Shown: positions 1 to 6,147, counted from the stretch's first letter. The stretch is DNA of 6,887 nt from Solirubrobacteraceae bacterium (GCA_017882405.1 JADGPO010000125.1:1-6887), one strand, 5' to 3'. The notes: generated by a model from the letters alone, not told the origin. A program made the numbers and translations.

Positions 1-79
1 CCCGCGCCGCCACATGAACGATGAACGCGAGACCCACAACCCCAGTCACTTCAGTCGCTCTGGATTCGGGCTGATTCAT
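1..79 (-). CDS. possible 5' end of a divergent gene, cut by the left edge
   Basis: On the minus strand an ATG at 79-77 opens a frame that stays open for 26 codons to the left edge. The conceptual peptide starts MNQPESRATEV and then becomes hydrophobic (VVGLAFIV), which could begin a membrane segment. A GTG 10 codons in is an alternative start. No good Shine-Dalgarno sequence sits directly upstream; a GAGG lies about 25 bases away, too far to be convincing. A short open frame is easily found by chance in high-GC DNA, so this is a suggestion only. If real, the gene would be divergent from the glycosyltransferase operon, and the palindrome near 110-137 would lie in their shared control region. 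No function can be assigned. Confidence 0.2.
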   Translation of the reverse strand, partial: MNQPESRATEVTGVVGLAFIVHVAAR

Positions 80-109
80 CCACAGCGGTCGTGAAGCACT
101 TTTTCCTCA

Positions 110-137
110 GGAAGTAGCTAGCTATAGCTAGCCTTCC
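110..137. promoter_or_regulatory. strong palindrome/inverted repeat upstream of the glycosyltransferase operon
   Basis: Bases 117-132 (GCTAGCTATAGCTAGC) form a perfect 16-base palindrome. It is flanked by a second pair of arms, GGAAG at 110-114 and CTTCC at 133-137, so the dyad totals 13 paired positions per side with a two-base offset (TA at 115-116). The site is rich in CTAG tetramers and much less GC-rich than its surroundings. It lies about 60 bases before the first gene's preferred start. The perfect symmetry without a loop looks more like a dimeric regulator's operator than a terminator. A run of five Ts at 100-104 precedes it on the plus strand, not after it. I could not place a convincing -35/-10 pair around it. 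The function is inferred; the symmetry is directly seen. Confidence 0.45.
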
Positions 138-199
138 GGCGCTCGGCGTGCTCATGCGGTCCGGACTTGAAGTCGTCCTGCGTTACGGTGTCGCACGCG

Positions 200-1069
200 A
201 TGTTCGATCAGACGCCGCTCGCTGACCCGCCGACGGCATCGATCGTGATCCCGACGCGCGGGCGGCCCGGGTACCTGAACGTGGCGCTCGCCTCCGTCGT
301 GCCCCAGGCCGATCATGCCGGCGCGGAGGTCGTGGTGGTCAGTGACGGGGATGAGCCGGCGGCGCGTGCGGTGGCCACCAGGCGCGGCGCCCGGGTGATC
401 GGCGTCACCGAGACGTCGGGCGCCAACGCCGCCCGCAACGCCGGGGTGGCCAACGCACGCGGTCCCCTCGTGATCTTCCTTGACGACGACATCGAGGCGC
501 CGGAGGGCTGGCTCGACGCGGTCATCGCCGGCGCGGCCGCGGCGCCTTCCTATGACGTCTTCGGCGGTCCGATCCGCGCTCGAATCGAGGGTGGCGGGCC
601 GCCGGCGTGCGGACGTGAGCGACCGCCGATCACCACCCTCGACTTCGGCGCCAATGACCAGGACGTGAAGCTGGTGTGGAGCGCCAACATGGCCGTGCGG
701 CGCCGCGCACTGGACCGCATCGGCGGCTTCGACGAGTCGCTCGTGGGCTGCGGCGAGGAGGAGGACTGGCAGCTCCGCTATGCGTCACAGGGTGGCCGTG
801 TCCGATACCTCGCCGGCGCCGGCGTCGACCACCGCCGGACGGTGGCCGATGCGCGGCTCCGATCGCTGTCGCGGGCCGCCTATGGCCGTGGCCGTGCCGC
901 ACGGCGCTACGACGTCGTCAAGGGCTCTGCGCCGCCGATTGCGAGCGAGTTACGCACGCTCGCCGGGTGTGCCTGGCACATCATCAGGCGACGGTGCGCG
1001 ATCGGCGTCGTGATGTGGGCCCATGCCGCCGGCCGGCTGCGTGAGGCGTTCGCGGGCCGCGATCTGTGA
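200..1069 (+). CDS. family 2 glycosyltransferase (GT-A fold)
   Basis: This is a cytoplasmic or membrane-associated enzyme expected to transfer a sugar from a nucleotide-sugar donor to a growing glycan. The family-2 signature is clear. The first strand SIVIPTRGRP is at about residues 14-23, VVVVSDGD at about 44-51, and TSGANAARNAG at about 72-82. The metal/nucleotide-binding DDD is at residues 95-97 (FLDDDIEAP). WSANMAV follows at about 160-166, IGGFDESL at about 174-181 and the acidic EEEDW at 186-190, which fits the acceptor-side ED motif. A DH pair is at about 210-211. The length of 289 residues is normal for a stand-alone enzyme. The ATG at 200 is chosen because it leaves a short N-terminus before the fold. 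A TTG at 167 in the same frame would add 11 residues that do not look like domain sequence. Neither start has a good Shine-Dalgarno sequence. The 3' end overlaps the next gene by GTGA, implying coupled translation. Donor and acceptor sugars cannot be told from the sequence. Confidence 0.9.
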   Translation: MFDQTPLADPPTASIVIPTRGRPGYLNVALASVVPQADHAGAEVVVVSDGDEPAARAVATRRGARVIGVTETSGANAARNAGVANARGPLVIFLDDDIEAPEGWLDAVIAGAAAAPSYDVFGGPIRARIEGGGPPACGRERPPITTLDFGANDQDVKLVWSANMAVRRRALDRIGGFDESLVGCGEEEDWQLRYASQGGRVRYLAGAGVDHRRTVADARLRSLSRAAYGRGRAARRYDVVKGSAPPIASELRTLAGCAWHIIRRRCAIGVVMWAHAAGRLREAFAGRDL

Positions 1070-1887
1070 GCGAGCACCCCGCCGCGGACGACTTCCTGTC
1101 CGGAACCAGCGGGCAGGTCGCTGGGATCCGCCTGACGAGCCGTGCCATCGCCACCGACGCCGCGCAGGAAGCGGTCGCGCTGGTGCGACTCGAGCGCTGG
1201 AGGCTCCAGCGCGCCGCAGCCCGCTGGCCACGCCGCAGGGTGCTGGCACTGGCGATCGAGCGCACGGGCGCGCCGAATCTCCTCTCCGCCGCGCACGCGG
1301 AACTGTTGCGGTCTCGCCATGACGTCCGCTTCCGACAGACGGACGCCGGTGACCGCGGCAAGTTCGAGAACCTGCGGTCGCTGCTCGAGAGCCACCCGGT
1401 CGAGGACTGCGACTGGCTGCTCGTGATCGACGACGATGTGTCCCTGCCCACAGGATTCCTCGACGCGTTCATCTTCCTGTCGGAGCGGTTCGGGTTTCGG
1501 CTGGCCCAACCGGCCCATCGGCGGCGCTCCCATGCGGCGTGGGAGGTGACCCGCCGTCAGACGGCCAGCGTCGCCAGGGAGACGGCATTCGTCGAGATCG
1601 GGCCCGTGTTCGCGTTCCAGGCCGTGACGTTCGACGTGCTGCTGCCGTTTCCACCGTTGCAGGTCGGATGGGGCCTCGACGCGCACTGGTCGGCGCTGGC
1701 CCGTCGCCACGATTGGAAGCTCGGCGTCATCGACGCCACCCCAATCCGCCATGGCCTGCGGCCGATCGCTTCCTCGTATGATCGCCGGGGAGCGATCGAG
1801 GAGGGCCGCGCATTCCTCGCCGGCCGGGCCTACACGCGCACCGCGGAGGCCCGGCAGACGCTGGTCACCCACCGGTCGTGGCGATGA
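1066..1887 (+). CDS. GT-A-like glycosyltransferase-related protein with DDD motif, unnamed family
   Basis: This 273-residue protein starts at a GTG that overlaps the stop of the preceding glycosyltransferase (GTGA). The first 50 residues are rich in Arg and Ala and probably helical. A strand (RVLALAIERTG) then leads into a GT-A-like core. The segment WLLVIDDDVSLPTGFLDAFI, with DDD at residues 122-124, resembles the metal-binding DxD motif. Further conserved-looking blocks are EIGPVFAF, the block GWGLDAHW (residues 201-208), and DATPIRHG with His at 229. His-229 could be a late metal ligand, as in many GT-A enzymes. It resembles DUF707-type or other atypical GT-A proteins, but I cannot assign a family with confidence. 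Its position between two recognised glycosyltransferases supports a role in the same glycan pathway. There is no signal peptide or membrane segment. Reaction and substrate are unknown. Confidence 0.8.
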   Translation: MSEHPAADDFLSGTSGQVAGIRLTSRAIATDAAQEAVALVRLERWRLQRAAARWPRRRVLALAIERTGAPNLLSAAHAELLRSRHDVRFRQTDAGDRGKFENLRSLLESHPVEDCDWLLVIDDDVSLPTGFLDAFIFLSERFGFRLAQPAHRRRSHAAWEVTRRQTASVARETAFVEIGPVFAFQAVTFDVLLPFPPLQVGWGLDAHWSALARRHDWKLGVIDATPIRHGLRPIASSYDRRGAIEEGRAFLAGRAYTRTAEARQTLVTHRSWR

Positions 1888-1967
1888 GCAGGCGATCCGC
1901 GGCCCTGGGCGGGCGGGTGACGAGTGTGAAACGAGACAGTGCGCTTCGCCGGCGGTGGCGCGCGTGA
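1884..1967 (+). CDS. possible 27-codon basic mini-ORF bridging two glycosyltransferase genes
   Basis: An ATG at 1884-1886 overlaps the stop of the upstream gene (ATGA). The frame runs 27 codons to a TGA at 1965-1967, which overlaps the preferred GTG start of the GT4 gene (GTGA). The peptide begins MSRRSAALGG and ends LRRRWRA. Nine of its 27 residues are Arg or Lys and only one is acidic. No clear Shine-Dalgarno sequence precedes it, so translation would depend on reinitiation after the upstream gene. It may serve only to carry ribosomes from one gene to the next. It could equally be chance, because stop codons are rare in DNA this GC-rich. The exact four-base overlap at both ends is the main reason to record it. 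Confidence 0.3.
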   Translation: MSRRSAALGGRVTSVKRDSALRRRWRA

Positions 1968-3184
1968 AGGTTCTCGTGGTGGCGGAGTACTACCCCCGGA
2001 CGGCGGACGACCCGCTGGGGATCTGGGCGCACCGGCAGGCGGTTGCGGTGCGCGATGCCGGCGCCGAGCTCAGGGTGCTGGTCCTGCACCGGCCGGTCCC
2101 GCCGATCGCGGCCCTCCGGGCCGGTGACGTGACGGCGCTGCGCGCCGCCGCGCGCCAACCCGGTCACGGCCGGATCGACTCGATCGAGATCGACTATGTC
2201 CGCTACCTGTCGCCGCCGCGCCCGTGGAGCTACGGGTCCTGGGGCGCCTGGGCCGCCCCGGCGCTGGCGCTGGCGCTGCGCGGGCTGCGCCGGCGCTTCC
2301 CGTTCGAGCTCGTGCATGCTCACTATGCCGTACCCGCCGGAGACGCCTTGCGCCGAGTCGCGCCCGCAGCGCCGCTGGTCGTCTCGGTCCACGGCGGCGA
2401 CGTGTACGGCACCGTCGCACGCCGGCCCGGGGCCCAGGCCGTGGGCGCGACCCTTGCCCACGCCGGGCTGGTGCTTGCCAACAGCGCGGGGACGGCGCGG
2501 CGCTGCGTACAGCACGGGGCGCGCGAGACGCGGGTGGTGCACCTTGGGACCGACCTGCCAGCGCGCTCGACTCCCGCGGATCGGGCTTCCGGCGCGTCAC
2601 CCACGCTGGTGACCGTCGGCGCCCTGATCGAGCGCAAGCGCCACCGCGACGTGATCGCGGCGCTGCCGTGCCTGCTCCCTCGGCATCCGGGTCTGCGCTA
2701 CCGGATCGTCGGCGACGGGCCGCAGCGACCGGCGCTGCTCACGCTGGCGCGCTCGCTCGGTGTCGAACGCAACGTCGAGCTGCTGGGGCGCCTGCCCCAC
2801 GCGCAGGCGCTCGCGACCGCACGGGAGGCCGACCTGTTCGTGCTGCCCAGCGTCGACGAGGCGTTCGGCGTCGCCTTCGTGGAGGCGATGGCCGGCGGCG
2901 TGCCTGCCATCGGCTGCCGCGGAGTCGATGGCCCGGAGGAGATCGCCGCCGCCGGCGGCGGGCTGGTGCTCGTGGATCCGGGTGATATCGCCGGCCTGGC
3001 GAGCGTGATCGATGCGCTTCTGTCCGCACCGGCGGACCGCGCCGAGCTCGGGCGCCAGGCCCGGACGACCGTCGAGCGCGAGTTCAGCTGGAGGCGCTGC
3101 GGCGCGCAGACGATGTCCGCGTACGAACATCTGCTGCGGGCCGCCGGCAAGATGGTGTTTAGCCCTCCACCGAGTTGGGAATGA
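1964..3184 (+). CDS. GT4-type glycosyltransferase (GT-B fold)
   Basis: This is a retaining glycosyltransferase of the GT4 type, 406 residues, the usual length for the family. It probably adds a hexose to a lipid-linked glycan on the cytoplasmic side. The N-terminal Rossmann domain starts at once with VKVLVVAEYYPR and contains VHAHYAVPAGD (about 117-127) and VVSVHGGDVYG (about 139-149). The C-terminal domain begins near VTVGALIERKRH (216-227). It contains YRIVGDGP and the family's donor-binding E-x7-E motif, E299 and E307 in DEAFGVAFVEAMAGG. A more upstream in-frame ATG at 1751 is rejected because it would overlap the previous gene by over 130 bases and place non-homologous sequence before the first strand. 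GTG at 1955 is an alternative start, three codons upstream of the one chosen. The GTG at 1964 overlaps the stop of the mini-ORF. The last dozen residues (after RAAGK) look like a non-conserved tail. Confidence 0.92.
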   Translation: MKVLVVAEYYPRTADDPLGIWAHRQAVAVRDAGAELRVLVLHRPVPPIAALRAGDVTALRAAARQPGHGRIDSIEIDYVRYLSPPRPWSYGSWGAWAAPALALALRGLRRRFPFELVHAHYAVPAGDALRRVAPAAPLVVSVHGGDVYGTVARRPGAQAVGATLAHAGLVLANSAGTARRCVQHGARETRVVHLGTDLPARSTPADRASGASPTLVTVGALIERKRHRDVIAALPCLLPRHPGLRYRIVGDGPQRPALLTLARSLGVERNVELLGRLPHAQALATAREADLFVLPSVDEAFGVAFVEAMAGGVPAIGCRGVDGPEEIAAAGGGLVLVDPGDIAGLASVIDALLSAPADRAELGRQARTTVEREFSWRRCGAQTMSAYEHLLRAAGKMVFSPPPSWE

Positions 3185-3242
3185 GGCGGGCTGAGGGTGC
3201 TTTTCGCGGGCCTGGAGCGCCTCGGGCCCCTAGCACCTCACG

Positions 3243-3302
3243 CCGCGCTGGTCCTGGTCGGCGGAGGCCACCCCCGGTCCCGGGCCTCCGCCGCCAGCGC
3301 GG
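3243..3302 (+). terminator. long GC-rich hairpin after the GT4 gene, candidate terminator
   Basis: Two nested sets of arms pair perfectly. The inner arms are 3259-3269 (CGGCGGAGGCC) with 3283-3293, 11 base pairs, closing a 13-base loop. The outer arms are 3243-3251 (CCGCGCTGG) with 3294-3302, 9 base pairs. A 7-base bulge (3252-3258) lies on the left side only. The structure starts about 60 bases after the GT4 stop and ends about 60 bases before a candidate promoter, which suits a terminator dividing two transcription units. There is no T-run after it, so it is not a classical intrinsic terminator. Strong hairpins lacking a T-tract are often proposed as terminators in high-GC actinobacteria, but it could also be an RNA-stability or regulatory element. 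Confidence 0.45.
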
Positions 3303-3337
3303 TATGCCTTATGCGCAACTCGGCCGGAGCGCCGTCG

Positions 3338-3369
3338 TTGAAGCTGAAGTCGGGACTCACTGCTACCCT
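3338..3369 (+). promoter_or_regulatory. candidate extended -10 promoter for the secreted protein/ligase unit
   Basis: TGCTACCCT at 3361-3369 matches an extended -10 of the form TGnTAnnnT, which agrees with the TAnnnT -10 common in actinobacteria. A TTGAAG at 3338-3343 could be the -35, but the spacer of 20 bases is longer than usual, so recognition may rest mainly on the extended -10. Transcription would begin near 3376, giving a leader of roughly 40 bases that contains GGAGGT at 3382-3387. The position just downstream of the long hairpin and upstream of the secreted-protein gene supports a promoter here. Evidence is by motif only. Confidence 0.35.
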
Positions 3370-3413
3370 CGAACAGCGGACGGAGGTGGGAAGCGGCGCG
3401 GCCGCTCGAGATC

Positions 3414-4058
3414 ATGAGAAAGCCGAACCTGCTCACAGTCCTCCTCGCCAGCGTGGCCGTCTCGGCCACCGGGTTGTTCGCTGCCGGCCCCGCTCTGGCG
3501 AGCGGAAGCCAGGTCATCGCCGACTGCAACGCCAACGGGTACCTCACCGGCCACTATTCCCGCGCTGATCTCCAGAGCGCGCTCAACGGCATGGGGGCCG
3601 ACGTCAAGGAGTACACCAACTGCTACGACGTGATCCGCCGCGCTCTGCTGGCGTCCGCCGTCGCCGGGGGCAACGGCGGCAGCGGAGGCTCCTCCGGCGG
3701 CAGCCACACCGGCTCCGGCTCGAGCGGGTCGTCCACCCCCCATGCCGCGCCTCATCGGACGGTGAGCACGGCCTCGACCGCACGTCATCCTGCCTCCGGC
3801 CACCACCCCGCCGCGGTCTCGACGCGCGGTGTGTACTCGACGCTGCCGGGCACCGGCGCGACCGGCGCCGGCTCTCCGCAATCGGTCGCGCTCAGCGGGG
3901 GCACGATCCGTCCCGGCAGCGCCGGGGTGAACGCCGGCTCGGGCCTGCGCTCACTGCCCCTGCCGCTGGTCTTGGTGCTCGTCCTCCTCGGACTCGCCGC
4001 GCTGAGCGGCGGCGGGGTCGCAATTCGCCGCCGTGTCATCGCTCGCGACGGCGCCTAG
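3414..4058 (+). CDS. secreted, C-terminally membrane-anchored Ser/Gly/Thr-rich protein
   Basis: This 214-residue protein belongs to no family I can name. It has a clear signal peptide: basic MRKP, a hydrophobic core, and an ALA|SG signal-peptidase site after Ala-29. The mature N-terminus is a small domain of about 50 residues (33-80) with two cysteines, C38 and C70, that could form a disulfide, and a DCNANGYL...EYTNCYDVI pattern. A long low-complexity linker (about 82-143) is rich in Gly, Ser, Thr, His and Pro. LPGTG at 144-148 matches the sortase LPxTG pattern but lies nearly 40 residues before the hydrophobic segment (about 181-197), which is followed by RRR at 205-207. The topology is probably outside N-domain, linker, one membrane anchor, short basic tail inside. 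The ATG at 3414 is the only nearby in-frame start; the good Shine-Dalgarno GGAGGT is 26 bases away, unusually far. The 3' end overlaps the ligase gene by 26 bases, implying coupling. It may be a glycosylation acceptor or wall-spanning partner. Confidence 0.85.
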   Translation: MRKPNLLTVLLASVAVSATGLFAAGPALASGSQVIADCNANGYLTGHYSRADLQSALNGMGADVKEYTNCYDVIRRALLASAVAGGNGGSGGSSGGSHTGSGSSGSSTPHAAPHRTVSTASTARHPASGHHPAAVSTRGVYSTLPGTGATGAGSPQSVALSGGTIRPGSAGVNAGSGLRSLPLPLVLVLVLLGLAALSGGGVAIRRRVIARDGA

Positions 4059-6147
4059 CGGAACCCCGCCGCGCGCGCGGACCGCAGCCGCGGCCGGTTC
4101 GCGCGCCGTTCGCCGGTCGCTGCGCGGCGACCGCGCGCTCGGTCTGGCGCTCGGCGTCATCCTGGCGCTGATCGCCTTCGTCACCACCGGCGGGGTCGAC
4201 CTGGGGCCCAACACCTGGACGGAGATCGCGATCGTGTTCGCGGGCACTGCCCTCGGCGCCGCGGCGCTCCTGCTCTCCGCTCCGGGCCGACTTTGGGGCG
4301 GGACGGCCCTGTTGCTGTTCGCCGCGCTCGCCGCGCTGACGCTGCTCTCGATCTCCTGGTCGGTGCAGCCGTCCGATTCCTGGGTCGAGGCCAACCGATC
4401 GATTTCCTACCTGGCCGCCTTCGGAGGGGCGATCGCTCTGTCACGCCTGATCCCGCTGCGCTGGCCCGCGATGGTCGGTGCGATTGGCGTGGCGAGCACG
4501 ATCGTCTGCGGCTACGCGCTGCTGGTGAAGGTCTTCCCGGCCACACTCGAGCCCACCGAGGTGGTGGGCCGGCTCCGGGCCCCGTTCGACTACTGGAACG
4601 CCGTCGGCCTGATGGCGGCCCTGGGGCTCCCCGCGCTGCTGTGGGCCGGCACACGACGAGAGGGCAGCGGACCCCTGCGTGCAGTCACAGTGCCCGCGAT
4701 CGCGGTGCTGGTGATCGTGCTCATGCTGTCCTACTCGCGGGGGGCGCTGCTGGTGGCGATCCTGGGGCTGGCTCTGTGGTTCGTGATCGTGCCGCTGCGG
4801 CTGCGCGGCGCGCTGGTACTCTCGCTCGGCGCCCTGGGCGGGGCGGCAGGGTCCGCCTGGGCACTGGCCACGGACGCGCTCACACGCGATCAGGTGTCGC
4901 TCTCCTCGCGCACGACCGCAGGGCACGCGTTCGGCCTGGTGCTGGTACTGCTGCTGCTGGTCCTCACTGTCGCCGGGTTCGCCGCTGCGTTTGCGATGGA
5001 TCGCGTCGAGCTCGAGAAATCCACACGCCGTCGCGTGGCGATCGTTCTGCTCGCACTGCTCGCATGTGTGCCGCTCGCCGGTATCGCAGCAATGGCGGCC
5101 TCCTCTCGCGGGCTGACCGGCGAGGTGTCGCACATCTGGAGCACGCTGACCAACACCAAGGGGGGCGCAGGCGACAACGCCAGCCGCCTGGTCCAGGTCT
5201 CTAACAGCCGCGCCCGCTACTGGAGCGAGGGCGTCAAAGTGGGCGAGCACTCATTGTGGACGGGCGTCGGCGCGGTCGGCTACGGTATCGCTCGCCTGCG
5301 CTACACCTCCGACAAGCTCCTGGCCCAGCACGCCCATAGCTACGTGATCGAGACGTTCGCCGACTTCGGCCTGATCGGGCTCGCGCTGAGCGCCGCCCTG
5401 CTCGCGGCCTGGTCGGTCGCGGCAGCCCGGGCGGTCGGCCTGCGCAATCGGCTCCGTAGCGGAGACTCTGCTCTCACCGAGGATCAGGCGGCCGAGCGAA
5501 TCGGCCTCCTGACACTGCTCGTAGTCGTGGTCACGTTTGGCCTGCATTCAGCGATCGATTGGACCTGGTTCGTGCCCGGCGTCGCGCTGCCCGCCCTGAT
5601 CTGTGCGGGGTGGCTGGCCGGGCGCGGGCCGCTCGCGCACCCCACCGGACTGGCCGTTCCGAGACCGAGCCTCGTCTCTGAACGGGGCGCCGCCGCGGCG
5701 CTGCTGGCGGCGGTCGCGCTCGTCTGCGCCTGGACGATCTGGCAGCCGCTGCGCTCGGCCAACGCCGCCGACGCCTCGGTGGCCGCGCTGGCCAAGGGCA
5801 ACGCCAAGGCGGCGCTGGCCGACGCGCGCTCAGCGGCCGCCCGTAACCCGGTCGACGTCGAGCCGTTGTGGGACCTGTCGGCGATCTACGGCGCGATCGG
5901 CCGCCCGGGAGCGGCGCACGCAGAGCTGACTCGCGCCGTCCGGCTGCAGCCCGCCAATCCCGCGACATGGCTGCAACTCGGGGAGTACGATCTCCAACTC
6001 GGTCGGCGGCAAGAGGCGATCGCCGTGCTGCAGGCCGCGCTGTATCTGAATCCGTACTCGCCGGAGGCGCAGAGTGCGGCCGCTCAGGCGAGCGCCCCAG
6101 TGCCGGTGCCGAGCGTGCCCGCTCGCGCGCGCCGGCACGCCCGATGA
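4033..6147 (+). CDS. O-antigen ligase/polymerase-type membrane protein (Wzy_C) with C-terminal TPRs
   Basis: This 704-residue integral membrane protein resembles the Wzy/WaaL/PglL superfamily, which polymerises lipid-linked glycans or transfers them to an acceptor on the outer face of the membrane. About 13-15 hydrophobic segments fill residues 37-570. Family-like landmarks are FDYWNAVGL (185-193), LSYSRGALL (about 232-240), and a large hydrophilic loop (about 357-432) with SRARYWSEG (392-400) and GVGAVGYG. Next comes QHAHSYVIETFADFGLIGL (432-450), where the AHS histidine H435 fits the conserved loop histidine of the family. After the last membrane segment (about 550-572, AAAALLAAVALVCAWTIW) residues about 606-680 form roughly two TPR units (PLWDLSAIYGAIGRPGAAHAEL, then WLQLGEYDLQLGRRQEAIAVL). 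TPRs usually bind proteins. The GTG start at 4033 lies inside the upstream secreted-protein gene, suggesting joint translation. Polymerase, ligase and protein O-glycosylation roles cannot be told apart from sequence alone. Confidence 0.9.
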   Translation: MSSLATAPSGTPPRARTAAAAGSRAVRRSLRGDRALGLALGVILALIAFVTTGGVDLGPNTWTEIAIVFAGTALGAAALLLSAPGRLWGGTALLLFAALAALTLLSISWSVQPSDSWVEANRSISYLAAFGGAIALSRLIPLRWPAMVGAIGVASTIVCGYALLVKVFPATLEPTEVVGRLRAPFDYWNAVGLMAALGLPALLWAGTRREGSGPLRAVTVPAIAVLVIVLMLSYSRGALLVAILGLALWFVIVPLRLRGALVLSLGALGGAAGSAWALATDALTRDQVSLSSRTTAGHAFGLVLVLLLLVLTVAGFAAAFAMDRVELEKSTRRRVAIVLLALLACVPLAGIAAMAASSRGLTGEVSHIWSTLTNTKGGAGDNASRLVQVSNSRARYWSEGVKVGEHSLWTGVGAVGYGIARLRYTSDKLLAQHAHSYVIETFADFGLIGLALSAALLAAWSVAAARAVGLRNRLRSGDSALTEDQAAERIGLLTLLVVVVTFGLHSAIDWTWFVPGVALPALICAGWLAGRGPLAHPTGLAVPRPSLVSERGAAAALLAAVALVCAWTIWQPLRSANAADASVAALAKGNAKAALADARSAAARNPVDVEPLWDLSAIYGAIGRPGAAHAELTRAVRLQPANPATWLQLGEYDLQLGRRQEAIAVLQAALYLNPYSPEAQSAAAQASAPVPVPSVPARARRHAR

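Noticed and set aside
14..27. Tandem ATGAACG ATGAACG
   Set aside because: Only two 7-base copies, which is too little to treat as a meaningful repeat.
907..1872. Long open frame on the minus strand opposite the first two glycosyltransferase genes
   Set aside because: Its product is low-complexity, Arg/Pro/Gly/Ala-rich and resembles no family. The plus strand carries clear motifs across the same stretch, and antisense open frames are common in high-GC DNA.
1751..1963. Upstream extension of the GT4 gene to the ATG at 1751
   Set aside because: It would overlap the preceding gene by over 130 bases and add 71 residues of Arg/Gly-rich sequence ahead of the normal first strand of the fold.
1865..2542. 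Open frame on the minus strand opposite the GT4 gene
   Set aside because: It mirrors the codons of the GT4 gene, has no recognisable domain and would require overlap with a well-supported gene.
3660..3740. Repetitive GGC/AGC-rich stretch in the secreted-protein gene
   Set aside because: It encodes the Gly/Ser linker and keeps the reading frame; it is low-complexity coding sequence rather than an independent repeat element.
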